From Eudromia elegans (Eukaryota > Chordata > Aves > Tinamiformes > Tinamidae), in assembly GCA_003342815.1 (NCBI GenBank), contig PTEX01000120.1, positions 265,214-329,213 on the forward strand: a stretch of DNA of 64,000 bases, read 5' to 3'. A program made the translations under genes and the position numbers. Within the stretch, counting starts at the first letter, position 1. Each line of letters opens with the position of its first letter. Below, in pieces: positions 28,101-41,762 of this stretch. Under the pieces are notes generated by a model that saw only the letters and a list, made by a program, of their open reading frames with translations, did no database searches and had not been told where the DNA came from.

Positions 28101-31100
28101 GCTTACCCTGAGGGACTCTGCCTCTTTCAAATTTATTTATTTTAAAATTTTCAGAACTTTGCATATTTGAATGGAGATATTCTTATCTGGATTGTTATTA
28201 GTGGGGAGAGGATAAATCTTACAAATAAATCTTACAAATCTTTGAAAGATGACAGATATGCTGCTTGTAATCCTTTACTTCTATTCAACTCTCATTTCTG
28301 TCTCCACCTTGAGCGTGCTGCCTCATAGGCTCGCTCGAAGCCCTGGGGGTTTGGCAGATCTGCCTTTATGAAGTTGCCTTATGAAGCACAATTAAAGCTT
28401 CAAGATCCCAGTCTATTCTTGTCTATACACATTACAGAGAATGCACATGGAGGAAGGTGTTGGCTCATCTTGTGGTAGGTTAAAGGGAGGTAGAAAATCC
28501 ACTCGGACTCCATGAACCTTTGCTCTGTGTATTTCTTTATTTAACATAATTTCAACTGTGATAAAAGGATCTGCCCATCAATACTTCATTGTTAAGATTA
28601 TTTGGCCTTTCTCAGAGGCATTTCACTGTGTGTAAAGCAAAAGATTTGAGATAACAATTCATCTTAGAAGGGCAGACACACATAATCATTGATAGTGTAC
28701 AAAAAGCAGCATACCTTAACTCCTTGTTTCTACCTTCCTTAAAATCACTAATCTAACTCACTGTATTTTCCACTGCTTGAACTGGATGGGATTTGAAATC
28801 CTAGAGAAGAACCCTCACAACCTCAGGAAGCAAAGATGGGGAAGCAAATCAGAACTGTAATTTAGTGCAATGGCAATAGCAAAGAGACGGATTTATGAAA
28901 ATGATGTCGTAAGTGCAGTGCAGCACAGCTAGAAAGAAGATGTATCAGATGACTATGAATAACAGGCTGGGAGGTATTTCTTGTGTCTCTTTGTATAGTC
29001 AGTCAGGATATGAACAATGTCTACTGGAACCAATGGAGAAACTCTCTTTAGTTTGCATTTTGGATCAGCAGATCAGGACCAAAAAGATCAATTAGAAAGT
29101 CATCCATGAAGGAATGTCTATAAAATCTGTAAAAAGAACAGGTTGTGAGTGTTCTCAGTATAACTTATTGCTGAGTTATTTAAATACTTGACACAGCTTG
29201 TGGCAAAGGACGTACTCCTTGTGGATGGCTCAAGCCAGGCTTAGAACTTGGTTCTGCAAATTAAGAATGATTCCACACTAGAGGTTCAGGGCAGCTCCTG
29301 AATATTTCCCAGGACTTCTCAGCATGCAGAGCAGAAGGCTGCAGTGGCTGCTTCCTGGGAAATGCCACACATCATGCCATTTGGTGGGAGCAGGGAACTG
29401 GCCTGGTAGCCTCTGGCTGAAGAGTTATGCATCCCTTTCTCTCACTGTGTTACCAGGAATACATTAACAGTTAGGAGGAAATTTTAAAAGAAATTATTAT
29501 TTGCCTAATGGTGACGGCACTGGAGAGATATATTTATATAGAAGAGTTTGTTTATTTGGAGGCTTTCTACCATTTTTTGAAAGAACCATGGGAAAATCTG
29601 TGGAGTGTTGACTGGAATCCTTCTGGAGAGGAGCAAAAAGCAGGTTTCGTGTTAATGGCACTGGTGATTTTTTTCCAATTTTTATGTGTGCTAGTCCTTT
29701 TACCTGGACCTTTATGTACTACCACAGCTATGTGCTTCACTGCTGCAGAGATGTGTTCATATGAAATAAGATGCAGAAGAATGACCAGATTGTGAAAAGT
29801 TACCATTTGCTTCCTTTTTTCCTGCTTGTAGCTGTGGGGAGACTGTGGGGTGTTTGTGGGAAGGATCTATCTTTTAAAATCCAGTATTATATCCTCATTA
29901 CTCTGGCACTTCTCAGACTTTCATAGTAGTGATATTTCATTTGAAGTAAAACCTCTTAAAATCCACTTCATATCTTTTCTGAAAGTAGCTGTAAAAAATT
30001 ATCAGAGACAGAAGTGGTAATGTGCTAATTTATCTGAGTGTTGCTTCAAGGGGCTGATGAGGGGCAAGAGCAGGGAGAAGAGGAGCAAATCTCTTCTTCT
30101 GAGTGCAGGATGAATCTCGGAGAAAGCCGCACGTCAGCCCTCGCCCTCCTCCTGGGGCCTTGCTGAGCACTTGCCACCAGGCAGCAGGGATCAGACACCA
30201 GACACGCAGGAGTGCCCGTGTCGGCTTCGCTGAGGCAGAGAGAACAGAGTCTGGCTCTGAGTTGGAACCACTGCAATGACAGGGCTACATGGGCCACCTT
30301 CCTGGGCTGGTACCTCCAGCTCTGTGGCAGCCCCTGTTTTGGTTGTCCACTATTTGCTTTGGCTGATGAATAAGGAAATGTAAAAATGGCTTGGAGATAC
30401 ACTTTTCCCTTCCCACAGAAATTACAGACTGTTTTACCCAGGATGTACATAGTCATCGTGTGTGGATGAGACAAGAAAACTAGCATAAGAAACACAGGAA
30501 AACCCAGGCAATGGCTTTGAAGGAAAAGGCACGCGGTTGAAAAACACTTGAAAGAAATGGATGCCCACAGGACCATATAAAACTAATTAAAATAATTATG
30601 ATTGGCTGCTATATTAGAGCTCTCCAACCAATGGATGTCATTTAGCAGTCTCAATTTTTAGAACAGTCATTTTTTTTTTGCTCTACATGGAAAAGACAGC
30701 ACAGAGTTGGACTTAATGGATACCCACATAAACACACCAGGCTGTGGCTGAATGCCCTTCTCTTACCATCACACAATGATTCTCAGAAATCACATGCAAT
30801 TTAAAACAGATTTCTCTCAGTATGTGCAAAATTCGTCATCCTACAAAAGATCATGACTGGAAAATGCAGATTCAGAGCGGGTGCAGGGACCCCAGGGCAA
30901 ACACACTGGTACAACATGCAGCCAGAGGAGCGATCCCTGAGCTCAGCTGTCATTTCAGGCTGCAGCTAGAAATATTCAGAAACAATTCTGTAGAAATATT
31001 CAGAAAATATTTCTGAAAACATTCAGGGTTCATCCTGGAGCATAAATCACACTTTCAGTTTAACACCAGTCACCAGCTGGTAAAGATTTTTTAAAAATTA

Positions 31101-31973
31101 GTGCTTTATTTTTAACTGCTGGTTTTCTTGATATTTTCACAGTTGTTAAAAACTCTCAAGTGCTAACCTTTCAAAAGAGAATTGCTTTGTACAGGACTAG
31201 GACTTGTTATAATTACCACAGAAAGATGTGACATAAAATCTTAGCCTTTGATACAGCTGAATATATGTAATGCTTTAATTTTACATATAGTGTGCACAGC
31301 TATTCCTAATAATGAAATTTCAAATAATAATGACTCCCAAGAGATGCCCAGCACATGTGCTGTCACACATACATAGACTCAAGCAGCACTCCATTCACTG
31401 CATGCCCCTCCTTTCTTTCTGAATTCTCCATGCTTCCTTTTTATTTTTCCTGATACCTATATCACAGCTGAATGGCTTATTGGTATTGAAACAGTTCATG
31501 AAAGGCCTGTTGCTAGGGTAGCTGCAGACTTTTTCAGTTTACAGGGACTGAAGCTTCCTGACTCTCTAGTTCTTCGTAAGCAGCTTAAAATTGAGGATTT
31601 AAAGGTATTGGTATGACATTAAGGAATCATAATTCCTAGTATGTCATTAAGTCTGACCTGTTGTATCTTCATTGCAACATGCTTCCAAAGGAATAAACTG
31701 GAACCAGCCTCACATTTAATTTCAATTTTAGAAATAGAGAAACTTCAGAACATTATTTATTCATTTTATATTGTTTTTACATTCCTTATATATCTTTTAT
31801 TATTGGAATCCATGTGCTTTGGTGCTGTTCAATCCAAGAAGTTCTCACATTCTCATAACAGTGCTTAATAGAAGAAGATATTTTTGTTTATTTAGTTTAA
31901 GACCTGGAATTCTGAACTGCTTCCTTGTATGGACTATGCTGCACATTTTATGGTCTGTGTTACCTAAAGCACC

Positions 31974-32258
31974 ATGAAACCACACAAGTTGGAAGGGACT
32001 CTGGACATTGTCTATCCCAGCATCCTGCTCAAGCCATGGGCAGCTAGCTGGATTAAGCTGTCCAGATCTGTTCTGAACATCCCCAAAGATGGAGATTCCA
32101 CAGCCTCTCTGAGTTCTCGGTTCCACTGTGTTCCACCCTCATGGTAAAGCCATTTTATTATACCTAATCAGAGTTTCTCATGTTTCAATCTGTGTCTCTT
32201 GCCCTTGTCCTATCACCGTGCATCTCTGACTGGAGCCTGTCCCTGTCTCCTCTCCACT
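31974..32258 (-). mobile_element. CR1 LINE 3' fragment, minus strand
   Basis: Reverse complement of a CR1 3' region. It reads AAGTTGGAAGGGACTCTGGA, then GATGGAGATTCCACAGCCTC, GTTCCACTGTGTTCCACCCT and TCTTGCCCTTGTCCTATCAC, which match the complement of the usual CR1 block order. Its tail repeats are degraded (ACCATGAAACCACACAAG). The many differences from the standard blocks suggest an older insertion. Confidence 0.9.
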
Positions 32259-35200
32259 CTTCCGTTAGGTACTTTGGAACATCATATGAACTTGCTTTTC
32301 AATTTCTTCTCCTGCAGTGCCTCCCGATTCTGACCCTTCTATGATGCCTGCAGCTCTCAGCACATGAAGGAAAAGACCTGGTTCTTCATATCTCAAAGTG
32401 ACTACAGAGAAAGATAGTCCATTAGTCAGACTTATATTCAGTGTAAGAAAATGATACCGCAGATCCACGTGACTTTCATGCTGACCAGCACTGTTCGCAC
32501 CTTTGATTAGTTTTTATATGTCATCTTGCCCTGTCTGTTGGCTTGGCTACTTGGCCAGAGCAAGTCAAAAGTCAACTTTAAAGCAAATACAGTTATCACA
32601 GCCAGCATTTGTTTCTTTCTTCATATTTTTAAAACACATTAACTGAAAGTGAACTCCTGTTGCCCATCTATCCTGTTGAGTGTGTGTGACTCATAAGAGC
32701 AGCTCTCTTGGCAATGCTTGGTCTTTTTAAGACCAGACAATGTTGAGAAATGTTTGATGACTCTACATGAAAACGTGGAGTGGCATTGTGATCCACAATT
32801 CCAGCTATTTTTGAAGCATATCTTTAAGAAGATGGTAAAGTACAACTACTAGAATTGAGGGATGATTTTAACCTACAAGAGAGCTGGACCCCAGCTGGTT
32901 TGCATACTTAGCCCAATGACTGCTTAGAAATCTTTCTGCACAACAGGCCAAAAGGTTTCTCATAGAGAAGTATCAGGTACTTCAGCTGATATACTGAAAA
33001 TAAGTGTTATTTCATGGGTAACCACACACTATATATTCAAGTGACAAAAGCAAAGATCAAAGGACAAGCGAGAAGTCGCTGACTAGTACATATTTTGGTA
33101 TTAAGAGTTCACTATGTCACCCTTATAGGCACTATGAGAGCTTTTAAGCATTAAAATAATCAGAAAGACAACAAGCAACCCCCACAGCTACAGCACCTAA
33201 GGAAACCATATTTAAAAGATAGAATTAACATAAGGTGTCATCCAACATTTGCACATTTTTTTCCTACTGAATCCATTCTGTCATTTACAGGCAAAAGTCC
33301 CAGTTTAATTTTCATATAAGTTTTCCTAAACTGCAATCCAGTGCAGGTTTCCAAAGTACCGTTGCATGAGAAATAAAAGATTATATATACCAAACTCTCA
33401 GGGATGTGTGACTATGTGAGTGCAGTCACAATCAACAAGGCAACAAATGCTTCCTCTTGAGCTTGTAGGGGTTTTTTATTCTCTCCTTTGTAACTCTTCT
33501 GGGAATGTGTGAAGCCAGGCAGAGGACAGAAAACTGGTACACAAATATAAATTACAGAAATGTCAGATTTATGGACAGAATACTGCAGAATTCCAGTGTC
33601 AGATGGTCTGGACCTGAGCCCCATTGCTGTGGATGTGCAGAGCACTGGTGTGGGAGCAGTGAATTGCCACTAGAGAGGATACAACCAGAGCAAGGATGAA
33701 GTATGTCCATACCAGTTTATGATAGCAAAAATGTGGGCAAAAATGACGTTCTGAATGCCTAGGAGACTTGCAGCTTAGACAGCAACTCTCTGTATTGCTG
33801 TTCAACATGATTAATTGTAGCAAAAATATTTTCATCAATCATTATTCGCTAGTCACAGCTCTCTCAAAAGACAATAAATTGTGAATAGGGGGATTTCAGG
33901 TGTTTTTTCATGTTGTTTTATTGCAGAGCTAAAAAAAAAAATGGATTGAAACATAAAGCAAAAGTTCCTTGTTTTTCCCTCCACCTTTTTCTTCAAAGCA
34001 AAACCTACCAGTGAGCAGCGGTGTTTTCTCCAAGACCTATAACTCATACCACAACTATTTTCAAACAAATAGCCCTTGTATTCATCCTCTTAGTTACAGA
34101 GAGGCCTGACCAGCTTTCAACTCTTCAGGGCTGTAATATGTGCCTTTAATGTACCACTTACGTTTATACACGTGCATACACACAGGGCAAAACACAGACA
34201 AGACTTTAAAAATCTAAAGCATTGCTACCGATATAATGTGCTCTACTAACCAGCTTGTTGCTCTCAATGACACCCAGTTTTGGTGGTAGGCATGGCCACA
34301 GGAGAGATGTTGCTAAAATTGTACAAATGAGAGAACAGTATCCATTTTGTAATTAAGATTCCTAGCATGAGCTTATCCATTAAGTTTCATTTCACAGATT
34401 TTCTGTCTTTTTTTCCATTTCAATGTTTTCAGGAGGCAGCTTCTCAAAGCTGTGAGAGCAGATCTGTGGAAGTGCTATCCTGGCTGCCTCCTGTTTACAA
34501 GCACCATATTTACTGTCATCAGAACTAATTCAGTAGAAGAAAACTGGCGAACACTATTGTCCTGGAATCCCTGCCTTGGTTTTAGGGTGGATTGTGGCAC
34601 ACAGCTGTATTTTTCAGAGACACGTAGAAGTCTAGATGCTAATAAAGTTCATACAGCAGAGGAAAGGTCAAATGTGATCGATGCAGGAATCAACTGTTAA
34701 AATAACATGAAAAATATCAATCTGAAGAACAAATAGAGCACTGCAAATAATCATCCTCTTTCCTTCATTTCAAGAAAGACCAATCTGGGGTAGAGCTAAT
34801 ACCTACTGAGAACTACGTCTGGTTTGGATGCCACTGCCCCATGGTAAGCACTGAAGAAAAGCAGTCATGTCAGAAGTAACACTTTTATGAAAACACTCTC
34901 TTTGTGATGTGCATTTTTATAAAAGTAGCCCTCCCTGCACTGAGGAGGGTGAGGCTCCTTGTAGAGCTGTTACCTCCTCCAATGCCTCCTGTGTTTTGCT
35001 TCAGAGAAGTACCAAGCTTGTGTGGGGGTCTGCTCCACTTGTTTTATTTCATTAGCTCTTACCAGGAAGCAAAAATGTTGTATCCAGCTTGCTCATTTCA
35101 TTCTGCACAGACAACCTTGGATGAGATATTCTCACCAACACTTCTTCATTGCCCACCACCACCCAAACTCCTTCTTCCACTGCTGTTGCAAGACCTGTCC

Positions 35201-38200
35201 ACCATGCCTATGTTGCCCCTGTTTTATTTTCTGTCTTTCCTTCTCTGGTCTTAACTTCTTAAGAAGTCTTAACTTCTTGTTTCTTTAAAATAAAACCAAC
35301 CTCCCCTGCCACAGACATCACCATCAGCCTTTCCTGCTGCTTGTCCTCCACATCTTTCCCTCCTGATATCTCTGGCTACCATCTACCACCTCATTCTGAC
35401 ACTAGGACAAAGACTTCACTGATGACCAAGGTCTCCCGGAGCAGCCACACTGCCTCTTTGGGCCACATTGTCCTATCCCAGAGCATGTGGCAAGCTGGAA
35501 AATGTCACAGCATGAGCTGCTGGTGGCAGCATGCAGGCAGCCTGCCAGATACTTGAGTGCCACCACCCGACTGGGCTTACAGGCGCTTGGGACTAGCACT
35601 TTCTTCAGGCCAAAACAGTAACAAATTCTGAAGTTGCTTTTTCTCATTAAAGAATTTATATAAAGAATAAATATTCTTTATTTTCTCAATAAAGAATATT
35701 CTTCTCAATGCTTTTTCTCAATAAAAATGGTCAAAGACACAGAGTCTTTGTTTCTTTTGGTTACGGCTCCACTGGTGTTTCCTGAGGTTTGATTTTATTC
35801 TGTGGTGCCATTTTTTTTCTAGAAATAACCAGTTACTAACATGGCACCACTGAGTATAGCTCTTCTGAGTATAGCTGTTCACGTTGAAGAATGAACCAAA
35901 AGATTACAGAAGATAAATGAAGAACAGCTCCAGTGTGCTCTTAAATCTACACTAAACGTACACTAAAATTTCTGCAACCCCTGCTTGTAACTTTGGTGCT
36001 GCTCCTTCATTGCAAAGATTGAGCTCTGGATCACGCAGCCTTGCCTCATTTTCTGTCCACTTTAAAACATGTTTTATTGCATTTTACTTATCTTCTCTGT
36101 TGAGAGGCTGAGAGGAAGCTACATCTGAGCTGCCAACAACCTGCCGTGCTTCTGATGGCTTTTATAACATCAGATAGAGGGCTATCATAAGCTAAACCTC
36201 CACAGGGGGTGGTACTTCACCAAAGGCAACTCAGCGGGTGTTTTTTGCCTACTGTTTTCAGAGTCCTGAGCTCTGAAGCGGCGTGTTAGCTTAACCCGTG
36301 TGCCTGTTGTAGTTTGTCTGTGTCACATCACAGAGGAACAAGACACATCTCTTGCTTCCAGTCTTGCCATACTGTGACCAGAGGGAGCAGGGACAGCAAC
36401 ATCTCCAACTTGGGTCATGCAGCGAGGAGCTGGTCTTTGTAGTGCAGCCCATCATCCTTGCTGTTCAACGTGCTTATGAAAAGTGTCCACAAAACACAAC
36501 TGACCTCGAGAGCTAAGGGCAAGGGAAAAACTACCGGAAAGTTAGAAAGTGAATGTGTTGGGACCATACACTTCTACAGGTATATTTATGAAGCTGGGGA
36601 GCAAAGGGAAGAAGATATATCTAGCAGAATGAATTCTTTCAAACTATACTATCCATCAGTAAAAGAGTGTTTTCACTGTAAAATAATGCTTCATCTCTTA
36701 ATTAATTTTCTGTAATAATGAAATAAAAACACATTTCCTAATATAACTGAAAAAAATACTTCTGTAAAGCAGGAGATTTTAAAATGGATATAACTGCTTT
36801 GGTTAAAGAGGTATTAATATGCTGTGGAATTTTACAATGCATTAAAGCTATTTTCAACTATTAGATGCATATCCAACTGCTCATTCACAGTCAGATTGTA
36901 ATAGAGATTAATGGACCTCAAGACAAGCAAACTAACCACCCTTTTGAATCTCTGCCTTCTAAGTAATGAAGGAATAAAGGAAAAACAAATCAATAAAAAA
37001 TTGCATTTGATTCAGCTTTATCTCATAACATTGCACCTCAAACAGATTTCATTTTATCCCAATCTATTTAGTATCCCTAATTAATGATAAATTATGTCTG
37101 CCCTGATTGCCTGTTATCATGGTTTGTGTTTTTTTAAACTAGCTGCCTCACACAAATAAGTCACTACCTTGTCCTTTAGACTAAACATCTCATTGCATTT
37201 ATAAAGTCAGTCATTTCTGAAATAAAATAATTATGTGGGTAGCAGAAATAAGGAATTTGTATTTTTGCAGAAATCCGTCTTCTGCTTAAATTCTCTAATT
37301 AAGGTACAAATTCTGATCAAAGATTTTCTATGCTTTATTGTGTGTATAATGGCTCTCTCCTGCCTGTATTTTCTGATATCCCTTATCGCAAGATGAAGAA
37401 GGAAGAAGGAAAATTCCCTTCTTCATGTACCTCTTAGGTTAATATTTGTCACCCTTAATGTCTTTGAGACTGCCAGCCTTACTGTCAAATGTGTTTAAAC
37501 TATATCAATGCCTCTAAAAATTATTTATGTTGAACAAGCAAATGAACGAAGAGGCACGAGTTTTGCTTCCTCTTGGTATCTGAGTGAAAATCAGCTTGCA
37601 AACTTCTAAATTGGCCTAATTTGGTACAGGCCCAGGAGAAATCAATTATAATGTTGCCTTTTGCTTCCTTAGCAATGAACTGGCCCAGTAATATCCTAAT
37701 TCTAACAACAACCACTCTCTAGCTCTGCTCTACAAATTTGCAGTTAATTTCTGCCTAATAAATATATAACAGTGATTACTTAAATATGTATACCAACACT
37801 TTCAGTGTTTTCCATATTGTAGCTGGACAACCAAACATCAACAGCAGATGATCTCAGAAGACTGAGCACATCTGGTCAGTGAAAAACCAGTGCACACGCT
37901 TTTACTGGCATAATTCATTTTACCACTACTAGTGGCAAAGATGTTTCCAGGCTTTAATCAGTTAGGGATCTGCCCCCACCAACTTCAAGCCAATCTGAAG
38001 AGGTTTCTCCACAAACAGGCACGTTATGGTCAACTCTGCTTCATCTGAGCACTGGCTGCTGCTATATCAGCCAGGAGCTGCTTGTGCAGACACTCCTTTT
38101 CCAGTTCACTTTTGTAGGACTTTGTGGAGCGATTCATCAAGGAATAAAGTATTTAACTGCCAGTTGGTTAGCAAGACCAAATGAGCCAAAATCTTTCCCA

Positions 38201-38918
38201 ACCACCACATTAGCATTTTGAAACTGCTGTACATCTAATCATGGATGTACTAAACTGCTTTCTGGTAATCAAGGTACTCTGGTGATATGAATAATTTCCA
38301 CAGCAAGAGAGAATTTTCATAAAGCATTAGCAAAATATATTAACTTCGTGAGTGGCTTAACATTTCTGTGCTGTGTTTCTCCTGAGCACAAGAGACTGGT
38401 AGCATCCTGAATTACGACAAGACTTTAAACTATGAAGTTAAATGAATGCCATGAAATCCCATCTTGCTACTTAATCCCTTGAAGTAAGAGAAGTAACTGC
38501 CATTTCTTAATGACAGAATTCCATGCAAACACGGTCATGGTCAATTAGTGTTTATCCTGCTGAATGAGGTCCTCTAGAGATACAAGGCAGACAAATAATT
38601 ATTTTTACATGGAAAAGCTTTGGGATGGCAAAACTATAGGATCTGTGACACTCAATTCATTTCCACTATAAACTTTGATCCTTAAGGAAGTGGGGTTTTT
38701 TTCTTCAAATATTGGATTTCTTTTACAGAAATTATTTTTAATTGTAATAAGATGCATGAGTGCTAAAATAATCTAAATCTTACAGAATGAGATTCCAGCA
38801 TAATTTTTAAATATTTTGATTTTTTAAAGTATTTGGCAGGATAGTCCACTTAATGCCCATAATCAGAAAAGGCTTTCCACCATATTTTTCATAATATAAG
38901 CAAAAATATTAATGCAAT

Positions 38919-38991
38919 GTATATATATTAAGTATGTGTATATATATTAAGTATGCAATATATTAATGTATATATATTAAGCATGCAATGT
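38919..38991. repeat. AT-rich minisatellite, three units
   Basis: Three copies of a GTATATATATTAAG(T/C)ATG unit begin at 38919, 38938 and 38968. The last two extend into a GCAAT-type continuation. Unequal spacing (19 then 30 bp) shows that an ATATTAAT insert separates units two and three. Confidence 0.85.
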
Positions 38992-40153
38992 GAACTCAGA
39001 GGGTCCCCAAGAGCTGGGGCACAGGTAGAATTACCAAGGATGAGGGAAAACACGCAAAAGCTACAGCACAAGCATATAGGGAAAGCTTCAGAAAGGAAGA
39101 GGCACAGCACGAGAAGAGTGAGATCATAAGTATTATGAATAAGACCTATTCCATTCAAACCAGCTTTAAGTCTTATTTTATTCAAAATTCATTTCTTTCA
39201 CTGGTCATATTTTGAGAAGATGAGAAATAGAAATCTGCATTTTCCTGTCTACCTATTTTCATAATTCAAAAGTGAAAATAAAACATAAAATCCAAACCCA
39301 TCACTTCTGTTCGATTTCATTCATTCAGTTAGATTCTTTTCTCCTCAGTTTGCCCAGAGAAGTGTCCTCATAGTTGCAGTTCGATTCAAACAAAATGTAG
39401 AAGTTAATGATCAACATGGGTTTGTCCATCAGGTATAACTTAACTCTACAATGAGTGTAATTTTGACCTTAGAGTATGAAAATATTTTTTATGTAAGCAT
39501 ATGAAAATATTAGCTTGGACAGAATGCAATTTGAGATTGCACTTAAAACATTGTTTCTTAGCAATATCAACAGTTTAGATTAAATTTATCATAAGACTAT
39601 GATTTACTCAAAACTTTGTTTATATATAGCTATAGACAGATCAACTGAAGATTATTGAGAGGGCAAGCAATGCTGTCTAGTTTTCTCTGTTGGATATATA
39701 ATGCTTTCTAAACCATTGTTAGCTTATTAATTTTTCTTCCTTCAAGAAGTGATAAATCAGTTTTGCAGGAAAATCTACACATAATGAGAAGATATATATG
39801 TGGCATCTGCTTCCAGGGATACAGTGGGGAAAGACTTTCAAGGGAAAACCTGTATCCTTAGTAATCCATGTGATTGACCTTGAACTAAGTTGGTGTGATT
39901 AAGTTTTATATTTATAATAATGACTCATTGTGAGTTTCTTCTACCTATCAGCCTTCTTGATCCCTTTTCACAGGGCAGTAACAGAAGCAGATCTGGATGC
40001 CATTATCCTGTTAATATTGCAAAGAGTCTCAAAGGCAGAGATAAGGAAATAAGATAACATTCCTAGCTGCAGAATAGAGCAATTCTGCTCAGCACCTGTG
40101 CCCAGGACTACTGGAAGCCACAAAGAAACAGTTTAGAATCACAGAGTCTTTGC

Positions 40154-40171
40154 AAAAAAAAAAAAAAAAAA
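40154..40171. repeat. A-run of 18
   Basis: A perfect A-run directly follows GAATCACAGAGTCTTTGC. The GAATCACAGAG wording vaguely recalls a reversed CR1 tail, but nothing further supports an element here. Confidence 0.75.
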
Positions 40172-41504
40172 GTTCTAAATCAGTAGATGAACCAAATTTC
40201 CAGCAAAGAGTAGATGTTTCCAACATGTGTCATGGCAATGAGCCCCGCCAAAATCTTGGTTTAAGGAACAGTCCATAATGATGCAGAAGGTAGAACAGAA
40301 TGCACTGACTACAATGGCAGAAATGAAAGCTACTCTGGCGTCAGGCAGGCTGTTAAGGAAGTCATGTGCTAAATGCAGCACTTCTGAAGTCCGAATAATA
40401 GTTATAAAAAAGACAGTATAAAAAAGACAGTCTTTTGAAAATCAGAAAGAAACTATTCTGAAGACCTTTAAATTCCAAAGGGTTCAGAAATGGCTGAGCA
40501 GAAACAGCATGCTACAAGCATTTCAGGGCAGACACTCATCTATGTAAATCAAAAGCAATGGGGATTTCATTGTAAAAGTATTAAGTGCTCTGAGGCTGCT
40601 TTTGGTAAGTGTACTGCCCAAGAGAAAGGAGAGTTGGGTGGCTTTTCACTGATCTCTTGCATAAGAATAAAATCATTTGAGTGCACCTACACCGCATGGA
40701 GACCTATCTGCGCACATCAGAACTGCCAGAAATTTCCCGCAGACGTGCCATGTGCAGCTGAAACAGCACCAGGTGCCATTGCCACCTTTTCCCGCCCTTA
40801 CTACTACGCTGCAGTTTACCAAACCAAAAATAAAGTGTGCATGTTCATGTAACCCTCGGCCTGGGAACGTATAGAGAACCTGCTCCCATTGAGGTCAATA
40901 ACACTGCACAAAAACATTAGGGACCTACTCAGAGGTTTATTGTAAAGAGACCTTATCCATACAAAAGGTTTGGGAGGGAGAAGGCAGGATAACAGATGTG
41001 ATCTGCAAAAAATCCTGGATTGTAATATTTATTTGCAACTTTCATTCAACTTTGTTGGCCACAGAGCTTTGCATCGAAGTCTAAAAATACCATCATACCT
41101 CAAGATGGTAATGAATCTCTTACCATATCTTGACTCTTCTGATATTCTTCATGACTCTCTGGTTTATAGCCATGTCATGGACATGAATCTGGAGACCCAT
41201 CCCACTGTGCCATAACAAAGTAGAGAGCCTAAAAGAAGCCCCATGTCAGAGAAATGGCCAAACTACACAAGCTTTAAGTGTTTTCTAGACTGCTCTAGGG
41301 ACACTGAATTCTGCAAGACTGAAATTCCCAACAGAGAGAACCTCAGTTTTTAGAGCTACATGACTGTAATCTGCCAAGATTAGTTTGAAGAGTGAAACAT
41401 AAATGACTTTGCACTGGGTACCAAGGACCTTTTTATAGCTGTTGGAGTCCTGAAGGTATTTCTGTGTTTCTTAACACTCACCTAATGATCTTGAAGACTC
41501 TTTT

Positions 41505-41762
41505 TGTTGGTACCTAGAGAAAGGGCAAGAGGCAACAGCCACAAACTGAAACACAAGAAGCTCTGCCTGAATTTGAGGAAAAACTTCTTGTTACTCCAGG
41601 GTGACAGAGCCTGGAAAAGGCTGCCCAGAGCTGTTGTGGAGTCTCCTTCTCTGCAGATCTTCAAAACCTGCCTGTGCAATGTGCTGTGGATGGTCCTGCC
41701 TGTGCAGGGGTGTTGGATAAGATGATCTCCAAAGGTCCATTCTAACCTCAGTGATTCCATAT
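41505..41762 (+). mobile_element. CR1 LINE 3' fragment
   Basis: Landmarks are GGGCAAGAGGCAACAGCCAC, AAACTGAAACACAAGAAGC, GGCTGCCCAGAGCTGTTGTG, GTGTTGGATAAGATGATCTC and a GTGATTCCATATTCT tail. TTGGATAAG instead of TTGGACTAG and other changes mark it as more diverged than the copies at 6.7 or 49.3 kb. Confidence 0.92.

Larger units (their letters stand above)
21898..31973. other. Intergenic DNA, no gene recognised
   Basis: Ten kilobases of AT-rich sequence with no CR1 that I can recognise. Contents include a polypyrimidine tract at 24711-24790, a 13-bp direct duplication near 25892-25921, a short inverted repeat at 27439-27460 (TTGATCAC arms), an A-run at 28077-28100 and a 16-bp direct repeat with 24-bp spacing at 30967-31006. 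A GC-richer patch at 30046-30360 supports a 176-codon minus-strand frame that I do not recognise. Confidence 0.5.
32259..41504. other. Intergenic DNA, no gene recognised
   Basis: Nine kilobases of AT-rich DNA. It includes a cluster of repeated CTCAATAAA-type segments at 35645-35727, a 13-bp direct repeat with an internal palindrome near 35248-35278, an AT minisatellite at 38919-38991 and an A-run at 40154-40171. Open frames are short and unremarkable. No repeat family other than these simple sequences is recognised. Confidence 0.5.

Noticed and set aside
30046-30576. 176-codon open frame on the minus strand
   Set aside because: No family resemblance, no domain and mixed composition. It lies across a GC-richer patch where long chance frames are expected, with no splice or promoter context.
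40137-40171. Processed retrocopy ending in an A-run
   Set aside because: Only an A-run after a short CR1-tail-like word; no gene-like body upstream and no target-site duplication seen.
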